64,000 nucleotides of DNA from Batrachochytrium dendrobatidis JAM81 (taxonomy: Eukaryota; Chytridiomycota; Chytridiomycetes; Rhizophydiales). The notes below the pieces were generated by a model. It worked only from the letters and a program-made list of their open reading frames with translations, made no database searches and had not been told where the DNA came from. Within the stretch, counting starts at the first letter, position 1; every line of letters starts with the position of its first letter. The DNA is taken from positions 600,567-664,566 of the forward strand of contig NW_006281102.1 in NCBI RefSeq assembly GCF_000203795.2, written 5' to 3'. The translations under genes and the position numbers were made by a program. Shown in pieces: positions 22,619 through 32,518 of the stretch.

Positions 22619-24766
22619 ATGGCAGCTAATCAAGGTCCAGCCAAAACATGCAATAATAATGGACATGAAGATGAAAAAGAAGACCCATTTGAGAATGACA
22701 TTTCTGCCACAAACGCTGTTCAATTGGGATTCTTGGTTCATGACCCAATAGAGCCGCTTCCTATTCTCAAATCGAATATTGACGACTTTCCCAATAAAGT
22801 CGGTGGGCGACCGGTACGTTATTTACAGCCGTATTCATGTAAAATCAAACACTTTGTATCTTGTAGTTACTGCTTCTTGCTTTGGAATAGACAGTGATCA
22901 AACATGTGTTGTTTTTCTATTGAAAACCGACTGCTTCAATTGGCATCTTTGATTCTTCTGTATCTGGAATTGCAAGCCATACAAAATCAAACTAGTTTTG
23001 AATCTATACCTTTTCCTGTTTTGGCACAACCATACATTGTACAATCACCATATTCATTGCAGTTCAGACATCAATCCTGACTGTTGCCAATCAAACTCAT
23101 ATCTGTTGTATCCTAATTTCAGATACGTTCGCGCTCTAGTTCAACAAACTGCTTATTGTAATGTTTGGAGAGTTGGAAGTTAAACAGTGCCAAGAATATG
23201 GAATGTGTTCAAATATACATGCAAACACTTGTTCAGCTTTACAACAATGAGCACAAAAAATATTATGTATTGACACCTTTATTTAGGGTTCTATTTTATG
23301 TAAACATGGCTGTAAATTAGCATTCCATTTATTTTCATACCAATCAAAACACTTACGATTTATTTGTAAATGATTAGATTTGGCTTAATCCCAACGAACC
23401 GCTTTCCGCTAGTCAAGTCGAATGCGATCAATGCCATCAACCTATGGCGCTAGTAGTTCAGGTAATTTCAACAATGAACAGAATACCATGTCAAGCCCAG
23501 TATTTATTTTGGCCAACTATGCATATTCTGTAAATTAGCTATACACTCCAGAAGACGATATTCCAGAATCATTTCACCGAGTTGTGTATCTATTTTGCTG
23601 TAAAGATGGAGCATGCCACAAAAACAGTCCTTCAAAAAGGTAACAGTATAGTTTTTTAAATTCGATATCAGAGCATCTTATAAACTTATACCTATTTTTC
23701 TATAATTCCAGCTTTAAGCTATTCAGATCTCAACTACCGCAAGAAAACGCCGTCTACTCTGTTGATGGGGTACTCTTACAATCATCAAGTATGTGCGTGA
23801 ATGTTTCATCCTGTATCATGATTTTATCATTCATTCACCATCAATTAAACTAACTCTTTATTGTGTCGATTACATAAATTTCAAGATACAAACTACTGTC
23901 ATCTCTGCGGACTCAAGGGATCGCTCAAGTGCTCTGCATGCAAAAATGTATACTACTGCAGCAAAGAACATTCCGTTCTAGATTGGCAGATTGGAGGTCA
24001 CAAGGAGCATTGCGGAAACAGTATCTCTGATGACCAAATTGCTATAGTTAGAGCAAAAGCAATATTTCCTGAATTCGAGCTGCAAGAAGAAGACGAAATG
24101 GAATTTGAGCTTCCTGCTACTGTCACAGATAGTTTAGTGTTGGAAGAGCCAAGTGAGTTGGAGATTTTAGAGGATGATACCGAAGTAGAGGTGGATAGCA
24201 CATTTTTGAAATTCCAGAAACGCATTTCAATAGCACCCGAGCAAGTCATTAGGTAACAATATCGAAACTACAATCATTTGTTGTGATACCATATTCAACA
24301 CTTATTTTTTTACTGACCGTTGAGTATTTGATCAAGATATTCGCGCGTGCCTGGTGTATCTAAAGATTCTACTGTCGAGCCACTGCTTGTGAGTGATCTA
24401 CCATTAGATAAAGATTCACAATCAATTTGTCCTTACTGCAAGTCGCAACGTACTTTTGAATTTCAGGTAAATATATGCTTACTCGAGTCCATAGATGCAT
24501 GCTTTCCATTTTTAACCAACTCACATGCATGATTTGCCACTTAGATTATGCCACAACTCCTCGACAGTTTTGAAATTGATCACTCTGATTGGAATGCACT
24601 GGACTGGGGAACCGTTTTTCTTTACACATGTTCTGCTCATTGTCAACCTAAAAACACTCGATACGTTCAAGAAACAGTGGTTGTTCAAAATTTCAGTCAG
24701 GCAGGACTCGGCGACTCGGTAAAAAAATCGCTTCGGGAAAAGGCCGCCCAATCCAAAAAACAATAA
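22619..24766 (+). CDS. TSR4: TSR4/PDCD2-family ribosome-biogenesis chaperone
   Basis: Seven exons (22619-22813, 23378-23461, 23539-23639, 23712-23788, 23886-24252, 24337-24466, 24545-24766) sum to 1176 nt, 391 residues. The N-terminus has LGFLVHDP and FPNKVGGRP-IWLNP, the diagnostic PDCD2 start. CDQCHQPMALVVQLY, FHRVVYLFCC, FKLFRSQLP and a MYND-type zinc finger (CHLCGLKGSLKCSACKNVYYC..H..HC) follow. After an acidic linker come YSRVPG, CPYCKSQRTFEFQIMPQLL and the final DWGTVFLYTCSAHC. TSR4/PDCD2 escorts ribosomal protein uS5 (Rps2) to the nucleus for 40S assembly. Intron 1 is 564 bp and is mostly a TIR element (22826-23312). Confidence 0.93.
22826..23312. mobile_element. TIR element (MITE-like), copy D, in TSR4 intron 1
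   Basis: A 487-bp non-coding element. Left end CAGCCGTATTCATGTAAAAT; right end ATTTTATGTAAACATGGCTG; TA flanks both ends (22824-22825 and 23313-23314), as for Tc1/mariner-type insertions. It begins 12 bp after the 5' splice site (22814), so the intron is essentially an inserted element plus a normal 3' end. Confidence 0.8.
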
Positions 24767-24844
24767 AACCCAAGCCTTACAGCTAGCTTTAAAAGATATA
24801 TAAAAACCATTTTAATTTTATTTGAGGGCATGGTGGTAGAATCA

Positions 24845-25366
24845 TCAAGCGTGAGACGGAGCAGCTCTTGGCATTCCAACCACTGCAATGATTACGATTG
24901 TCAGCACACAAGCGACTACACCAGCGACAATAAGATTAAGCTTGGTGTTTTTCCACCACCTATTCAGATAGTCACAGCTCGATCATTTTAGAAAAATAAT
25001 ACAATTCAAATCATAGTCAACTCAGTCTTCCAAATATAAATAGTATTGCACTTGCATTTCGTTCTTGAGCGTAGTTGTGCCTCGCTTAAACTGCAATGCA
25101 CCTTGATTCAACTCATCGGTTTTATTTTGCAGCGAATTGAGATTTTCTCCACGTTGAACGACTTTATCGATGTTGGAATGCATAATACCAATTACTTCAT
25201 CCACTTGACCTTGGACATGAGCAGATTTTTGACTAGATGCGTCAGTTGTTGATTGCATTTGGGCTTGTATATGCTTGCCAGTTTGATTGCGAGCAACAGT
25301 GACTTTTACTGGAGAGGTACGTGGAGCACTGATGGTTGGACTAGGAATCTCGATCGTGGTGGACAT
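24845..25366 (-). CDS. R-SNARE, synaptobrevin/VAMP family
   Basis: Exons 25056-25366 and 24845-24959 give 426 nt, 141 residues. The N-terminus is Ser/Thr/Pro-rich. The SNARE helix runs from about residue 50 (HVQGQVDEVIGIMHSNIDKV) with the zero-layer arginine in VVQRGENL, then KTDELNQGALQFKRG. The join MWWKNTKLNLIV leads into a C-terminal membrane anchor (LIVAGVVACVLTIVIIAVV). The protein drives fusion of vesicles, probably Golgi-to-plasma-membrane or endosomal like yeast Snc1/2. The intron needs a GC donor (AT|GCAAGT) to keep the conserved Met-Trp-Trp; the nearby GT gives the wrong frame. The gene converges on TSR4 with 78 bp between stop codons. Confidence 0.9.
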
Positions 25367-26056
25367 GGCTGTTGAATAATTAGAAAGGGTATAAAGCAAC
25401 CAAAGGCTTATTCTGTTGATCGATAAATGTAATCGAGTGTGACTAAAACGATGCTATTGGTATTTCTTTATCTTGTGCTGATGTTTGAAGTGTACCTTCA
25501 ATTAAATAGCAATGATTAAATATGGTCATCTATACTCCTTAAATGCCGAATTGCATACTCCAAACACGACTTGTTCATTGTTCACAAATCTGGTTTATAG
25601 TTGCCACAACATACAGCTCCACATGTGGCGTGCTCGATTTGGTCTTCAATCTACTACTGGGAACAGATGGCAGAACCAAAGTTGCCGTGTATTAATAGAA
25701 CATAGTTTTAGAGGCGCATTGTGCTTGCATTGTAAATAGCTGCTGTGATGATTGTACAAAAGCAATGCAGTTTATATGTATGGTCAGCCAGTCAATCTGA
25801 CTCGGTCGCTCCATCCTTGCACTCGTACAGCTGTCAAAGTTTAATAATTGGCACAGGCTTGATGCTTTCGCTTTGGCAAAGTACACAGTTTGTGGATCAA
25901 TCACTTGCCCAAGCTCGAGTGTATGCACAGGGCTAGAGTGTGTTGTCGATAAGGGCCTATGCTTCAGGGCTTAAGGGTTGGAGGCTATTCAATACAGCAA
26001 TGGAGCATATAAAATGGATGCATATCCAATATTCATTGAGCTGTCTAAACTGATAC
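25367..26056. other. Divergent spacer, nothing recognised
   Basis: 690 bp between the R-SNARE and the secreted coiled-coil gene. ORFs at 25512-25936 show no family signal. It presumably holds both promoters. Confidence 0.4.
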
Positions 26057-26734
26057 ATGAAACTCTCTATAGCGGTTATCTTCTCATTTGTAATAGGACT
26101 GGTGCTGGCCCAGGCACCACCAAACACCCTATTTGAAAAACTAATAGTAATCTCAGGCAAAATATCAAAAGTAGTATCAACTAGAGCATCAAAAGTATCA
26201 AAAAAATTATCAACCCAAGTAAAAAAAGTATCAGGCCGACTATCAACAGTATCAGGAAAACTATCAACTCGAGTGAAAAAAGTATCGGATCGACTATTAG
26301 AATCTTTAGGTAAACTGCACGATAAAGATGAGATACCTCAGCATAAGGAAAAAGGCGCCTATCGCAAGTCTAATGAAAAAGGATGGCAGCACAACGCAAT
26401 AGAAGTCTTGAATGCGGATCTAGAAACACTCAAAGTTAAAATAACTAAAAAGAAAGCAGACATAAAACAACTTGAAAAGGAAATAAAAGAACTGTTGCTT
26501 ATGATTGAAGATCTCAATCAAAACATCCAGAAACCTGTTAAACATCGTAGCAGTGTTCCTCGCGCCATGGCTGCTAAACTGGATTTATATCAAAGCGATA
26601 TGGGTGAATGCCAAAAAGCTCTTGATGTCATGAACAATGAATTGGCAAGTCTGTACACTCTGTGGCATCGTATTACCAAGGAAATCAAAGCTATCCAGAA
26701 TGGTATGCATCGAATTAGTATGGTAGAAGACTAA
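26057..26734 (+). CDS. Secreted Lys-rich coiled-coil protein with internal repeats
   Basis: An intronless 225-residue protein. A signal peptide (MKLSIAVIFSFVIGLVLAQA) is followed by a stretch of short degenerate repeats of the type KLSTQVKKVSGRLSTVSG (about residues 35-85), a charged linker, and a long coiled coil (LETLKVKITKKKADIKQLEKEI). A tail contains LYQSDMGECQKALDVMNNEL. Similar layout to the edge gene at 604 suggests a family of secreted chytrid proteins. Function unknown. The left arm of the large inverted duplication starts inside this gene at 26396, and a truncated copy lies at 54828-55166. Confidence 0.75.
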   Translation: MKLSIAVIFSFVIGLVLAQAPPNTLFEKLIVISGKISKVVSTRASKVSKKLSTQVKKVSGRLSTVSGKLSTRVKKVSDRLLESLGKLHDKDEIPQHKEKGAYRKSNEKGWQHNAIEVLNADLETLKVKITKKKADIKQLEKEIKELLLMIEDLNQNIQKPVKHRSSVPRAMAAKLDLYQSDMGECQKALDVMNNELASLYTLWHRITKEIKAIQNGMHRISMVED

Positions 26735-26936
26735 TCCATTGTGGTACTATTGATTCTTGTTTATTTGAAATAAATCAGTTTTATTCAATAATTGTTTTAT
26801 ACATGACTATTAATGCGAGTTGTACATGACCATTCGAGCCATGTCAAACTGATCAATTAAAACCATACCATCTCACCATTACGACCCTCCAGTCTAATAC
26901 AGTCAAACCATGTGGTGTGCAATTATACATGTATAT

Positions 26937-29900
26937 TTATTCAGGTCTTTCTTGCGAATACGAACCAAGAACTGTATGTGCTTCGTGAATACGCTCACCA
27001 AGTCCCATCAATGATCTTGCCATTTCAACTACACGCCACGAAAAGTCAATCCCGTAAATATGCTTGATGGCATACACGATCCGCTTACACACTTCGCGCT
27101 GATATTTAGACATCGTCATGGTTTGCATGAGCATTGCTGGCATGACGACTCGTTCCAACATGCTTTCTTGAAACTCCAGTGGCATATCCCCGCCAGATAC
27201 ATCAATGTCTAGACACCGTTCAACAACGCCTTGAAGTTTCATTGCAAGGCTCGATGCTGAATACGACAATATATAACTATCTGCTGTATCACTAGAGTTA
27301 TGCTCTGAACTACATGGCCCAAAGTGTTCCATGCTAACATCAAGCGATACTCGAAACGGTGCACTGCGTGCCAACACGACATACTGTCCATCGTAATGAT
27401 ATCGAACTTCAAACATTCCCACTTGCCATGGAAGTTGTTCACGAGTAAACACAAGTCGTCCACGAACAACACGCAACCCAGGATCATCTTTGGATGACGA
27501 AATATCCACCTTGGTATACCCAAAATGCATCTGATCACCTGTTCGAACCCACGGCGTGACCGTCTCGTCATAAAACTCTGTAGATGCAAGTGCAGTCGAT
27601 ATGGCTTTGTTGTCTGTTGTCGATGTCAGTGTTGTGCAATTGGATATGGCCGATGCATTCACATCCATGGTTCGTCTCGGATAACCAGATACACATGACC
27701 ATCGGGTACCACACTTGCTCGTAGTGGTGTCTGGATCAAAGTTCTGATGGACACTGTATACTGCAATCCAGTCTTTGCTTTTCATGGTTTCCCGAGCAGC
27801 TGTAAACTCAATTACAATCGGTTCACCAAGTTGAAACTCGGCTGGCTCGCGTGAATTTGCAGTGCAAACCGACAACGAATACAAATGCAACGGCAGTTGG
27901 TCGCGTGAAAGAGTGTCTTCTAATCGAACTCTACAAACACATTCATACCAAATCATATGTTAAACATCACAATCATTGCTGATATAATCAAGTGTACAAC
28001 CACATGTATTCGGGTTCAACACCACAATCATGCAACTTACACATTCGCAAGATTGGCAACACGCAGTTTGGTCTGGTCCACAATCGCTTTGACGCATGGC
28101 TTGGCCGTATCAACTAAATACTCCAGTTCTTTAACAACTAGTCTTACCGTGTCTGTGACTGATCGACTGTGTGTTTGTTCCGTAGCTTCTGTCGGTGTAC
28201 TAAATAGTCCTGGCGTATTCAGCGGACGATGTGGTTCATCGTATTCACTGGTACCATTCGCATTAGTGCTTGAACCAACATCATCATAGTGTGCACCGTC
28301 CATGTCACGAGTAAAACCTTCTGCATAGTCATCAGTTACAAACAGGTCGTTGCTTTCAATGTTTGTATCATACCCGTCTTGCATCATAGTCAACTGCTTT
28401 GAAAATCTGTCGGTTGTTCCGCCAGTCACTGATTCTGGTTTCATGTCACGTCCTTGAATCAATTGCATAGTATCTGCATCACAGCCATAGCCATCCACCA
28501 CTCCATCATCGCCGTCAGAATAACTACCAATGATGTCCTTGAGTCGCCGTATTTTGGACATGATCGAATCAATAATCTCCAATCGTTCCATTCTTTCCAC
28601 CATTTGCTGTCCCACTCGTTTAACTTTATATCCGAGCAACTGCACACGTCCTTTAAGCGATCGTCTTTGTCCACCACTCTGTTCAAACGGTCGTTTACCA
28701 TACAGCTTCACATAGTGTTGCTCAATGACTAGTTTCAGAAACAGCCAGTTGGATATCTGCCCAAAAGCTGTCAAAAACAACAGCGTCCACGACCGACAGA
28801 TCAGTGTCAGTCCCCAGCATGAAAATGTATACAACAGCGGATTCTCCAAATATCGATATACACCATTGTGTCTTGGTCCATTCTTTCCATACAACGAGTC
28901 AATAAAAAACTCGGCGTGGAACCATCCAAGACGTCCTCGTACTTCGTATATCGACACTGTAACCCAAGCATGAAGTATTATGAACAGCTACTCGTCAAAA
29001 TATATACAGTTAGTCCATTTGTAGCTGCTATACTTGTCAACAACCAATCCTTGACACTACTCACACAGCCAAATATGTGTTTTAAAATTGTTGGTCCATC
29101 ACTGAACGATTGTGGTGGTATATACAGTCGCCAAGCACACACAAAAAACGACAGATATGTCATTGTAATCGAAAGATTGAATAGTCTATTTGACCACCAT
29201 AACTGTGTGAGTACTGAACAATATCACATTTGGCGTTCAACCGATAAAAGTCGTACCAAACACCATCACAACCACAACCCATTCAATATCACATACATTT
29301 TCCAATGCTGTAGTGCTTCACGTAGTCCATCACCGTGTCGGATAAAGTGTCGTGTCCAAAACTTGTTTTTACCTTGAAGATACAGTAGCAGTCCCAATCC
29401 ATATGTGTGAAATATTCGCCAAAACACAGTCTGACTACAATCAAACAAACATTACAAATGTATCATTCAATCAGTCATTCAGTCAGTCACAAATGTATCA
29501 AATCAACCAGTCATTCAGTCAATCACAAATGTATCAAATCAGTCAATTACAAACATTACAAATCAAATCATACCCAACATAATACCAGTACTTCCAGTCA
29601 TATTCTTCAATGTGTCCAACAAAAATGGATGTTATAACAGTGTATGCATATATAAACAGGGTCAGCATATCGCCACTTCGGAATAGATCCAATCGACTAA
29701 ATATCACCAGATCGCGTGTAAACCATTGCTGCAGTGTATCTGCATTGACACCGTCATCTACATATATATTTGCACACAAAACATGTGTCAATATCAACTT
29801 GCAATACAATATCGATCCGCGTAACAATACCATCAATACACTCAAAACTTATCGTCGCCTACCCTCTTGTTTGGACGGTACTTCATATGTCCTGGCAGCA

Positions 29901-30991
29901 TGTGGTGCTTCTACAAAATATAAAAACAAAATCTGCAGCATGTGTGTTGCCAGACTCACAAACAACACCGTGTAACTATGTGTGATCAACGCAACACCAT
30001 AGTATCCGATATATCCAATCGAATACATGGGATGCGGTAGTGTTTCAAATCCAATCTCAAACGTCTCTGCATCTTCCATAAAAAAGAAAAAGTCTCCCCA
30101 GTACCAGGAATAGTCTTTGAGCACCACATACGCATCTAGTTTGAGCCAAATATTAAACATAATAATCAGCATGCCACCAACAAAAAGTGCTCCGTCGCGA
30201 AGCGTCAGATCCAACCATGGCGGAGCTTGATAGTACGACAACGATACAAGAATATAAGCTACAAAGTCATTGGATATCACAAAGTTGCAGATCTCCTGAA
30301 ACAACAGCCACGCATTGAGCTCGGTTGGCATCGACTAGATATTCAATACATTGCATAAGTAGTGGACATGGCAATCTTGATTTATACATGATTCAAATAC
30401 ACCATTTACATCGTAGTTGTACGGCAGATCTGTATCTCGCTCCATGCGCTTGACAATCTCATCGACAATCCAAGTGCATAGTTCGTTGCGGGGAATATTA
30501 GAATTGGAGCCAAGACCCATTCGTTTGAACATCCTGACAATAAAAGCCGTGTTGGACTGTGCATTCAGTAATGCTCCCAGCCCAACACTATAGACGACTC
30601 TCCAGAATGCATACATCCACAATAAAACATGCCTCGAGTCTGATTGTGGACGGTTGGTGTTACCCATAGTGGATCCGTATCCATTGCAAGATACAAACAT
30701 GGCCATCTGCAACACAATGGTTGCCAGAGTGATCCATTCAACTGTGGTATGGACACATGCTGGGTTAAGAGACCTAGGCAGCAGTTGTTTTGTTCTTGTT
30801 TGAAACTGAAACTGTGTTCCTCTATATGTGCGACCCTCTCTCATTAGAGATGACGGCAGCGACTGGTCCTGATTATCCATTAAAGTGGTTGGATGGCTCT
30901 TGGCATTATTATGGGTTGCAGTTGTAGAGCATTCATGAGATATATCTGTTACTACTGGATGCATTGGTTCAGCACTATCCAATTGTATCAT
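26937..30991 (-). CDS. CHO2: Phosphatidylethanolamine N-methyltransferase, left copy
   Basis: Seven exons (30410-30991, 29863-30334, 29574-29757, 29293-29434, 28992-29202, 28041-28956, 26937-27930) sum to 3501 nt, 1166 residues; yeast Cho2 has about 870. Hallmarks: ELNAWLLFQE, FNIWLKLDAYVVLKDYSWYWGDFFF, HPMYSIGYIGYYG, then a second methyltransferase-like half with IYEVRGRLGWFHAEFF, GVYRYLENP and VIEQHYVKLYG. The C-terminal domain has LGEPIVIEFTA, DWIAVYSV and GMFEVRYHYDGQYVV. The enzyme sits in the ER membrane and uses S-adenosylmethionine for the first methylation of PE to PC. Extra length lies in a polar N-terminus and an acidic linker. The exon 4/5 join uses a weak donor (TAT|GTGATA). An almost identical copy lies at 50571-54625. 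Confidence 0.93.
29455..29555. repeat. AT-rich minisatellite in CHO2 intron 3
   Basis: Short degenerate units (TCATTCAGTCAGTCACAAAT, ATGTATCAAATCA) are repeated about three times between exons 3 and 4. The same array is present in mirror image near 52007-52107, so it predates the arm duplication. Confidence 0.7.
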
Positions 30992-31535
30992 CCGTGCTAT
31001 GACTACAGTGTTGATTGTGGTATTAATCCTGACACTGCTGATTACAGATCCAATGGTTGTCGATGAATGTATATACTAATACATGAATCAAATGAAATAA
31101 AGTTGATCCGCTTGTAGAGCCAGTCCAATATTGACAATAGAAATGGCTTTACATGCACAATCCATCATCGACTACTATCAAAGTAACAATCCCAATCTAT
31201 CCAACCCAGAAAATCATGACTAGTTTGTATTAACATGTCGAAATGTGGAATCAATTAAACTTTTCCATTGGATTGGAACTGTAAAGTTGACCAAATAGAC
31301 TGACAAGCCATTATTTTTAGTATTACAACTTTACATGATCAAAACACTTGAACACTTGTTGAACACTTGGTGGATATTTATTAAATATTTACTACACTTG
31401 CTGGATATTTATTCATGTCTTGGTTTGAGTCAACTTCAGTCACTCACACGTGACTCATCGTTCGAGTATAAATATCAAAATGCCGTTTGAAAGTCTCGGC
31501 AAGATTAAATCTTGATTTGAATACCATCGACGATC
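30992..31535. promoter_or_regulatory. Divergent CHO2/USP promoter, left copy
   Basis: 544 bp between the two ATGs. At about 31345-31410 it holds clustered ACACTTG units alternating with GGATATTTATT. One such unit (an 11-bp TACACTTGTTG block) is missing here relative to the right copy. The clustered motif could be a transcription-factor array; the factor is unknown. Confidence 0.55.
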
Positions 31536-32211
31536 ATGAGTGCTGTTCCAAACACTACCACAGTTCCAAGTGCTGTTGCTGCTCCAAGTACTACCACAGT
31601 TCCAAGTACTGTTGCTGCTCCAAGTGCTGCTGCTGCTCCAGTCCATGAAGAAGTACATGCAGAAGTGCACGAGTCCTCTTCGCGCACCATTTGTATTGCC
31701 ATTGATGGATCTTCAAGCAGTACGTATGCCATCGAATGGGCCATCAAGAACATTTTGCGCAAAGAAACCGATCAAGTTGTTGTGCTGCATGTCAGACCAT
31801 TGATTACTATACCTGCTTTGAGTTATGGCGCACCCTTTGTTGATTATGGCGGTGAGTTGTATACCCTGGCTGATCTTATGGTCATGACTGCATAGTATGT
31901 CCGCAAGCTAATACATTTATACAGAAACACTGTCCGTCAAAGAAGATGCTAGCAGAATCGAGTCTCACGAACTGCTGATCAAGACCGCAAAAGCCATCAA
32001 GCAGCACGGACTGCATGTACGGGCTATTGCACTTCGTGGAGATGCTCGTGAAGAGCTAGTGTTCAAGATTGAAGATGTCAAGGCCGACATGGTCATTATG
32101 GGTTCGCGAGGATTGACAACACTAAACCGACTGTTCCTGGGATCGGTGTCTGAGCATTTGATCCACAACTTGAAATGCCCTGTCATTGTTACTCGAGATC
32201 CTAATGCTTGA
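31536..32211 (+). CDS. Universal stress protein, left copy
   Basis: Exons 31536-31851 and 31925-32211 give 603 nt, 200 residues. A low-complexity N-terminus of about 35 residues is a tandem repeat (TTTVPSAVAAPS units). The UspA core follows: CIAIDGSSSSTYAIEWAIKNI, VVVLHVRP, AIALRGDAREEL and the ATP-binding VIMGSRGLTTLNRLFLGSVS, ending PVIVTRD. Its paralogue at 14832 lacks the intron and the Pro/Ala repeat. The mirror copy at 49340-50015 encodes the same protein. It is transcribed away from CHO2 across a shared 544-bp spacer. Confidence 0.9.
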
Positions 32212-32518
32212 TACTTGGATAACGAGTCGTGATTATGGAAATATCGTTTGCAGTATAGACTATTGTGGATATATCTTTGGATTTTATTGAATGGACAATG
32301 TTTGGTATATACAATTGATTGCAATCAATAGCCATTTTACTGCTTTTTGGTCTGGCTTTGAACAATTCCAATAAACTACTTATTGCATTGACTTTATGGT
32401 ATCTACTCGAACTGTTTTTATTTGATTGCATAGAATGTTGTCAATGTTCAACTGTTGCTTATAGATTAAACTAGTATGTTGGTTCACAAGTAGCGCATTG
32501 GTACTGCACAAGAATGGT

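Noticed and set aside
25512..25936. ORFs between the R-SNARE and the secreted coiled-coil gene
   Set aside because: No domain, no signal peptide, no consistent splice sites.
27239..30847. Many 60-170-codon ORFs antisense to or out of frame with CHO2, mirrored in the right arm
   Set aside because: Shadows of the CHO2 exons and introns; their duplication follows from the arm duplication.
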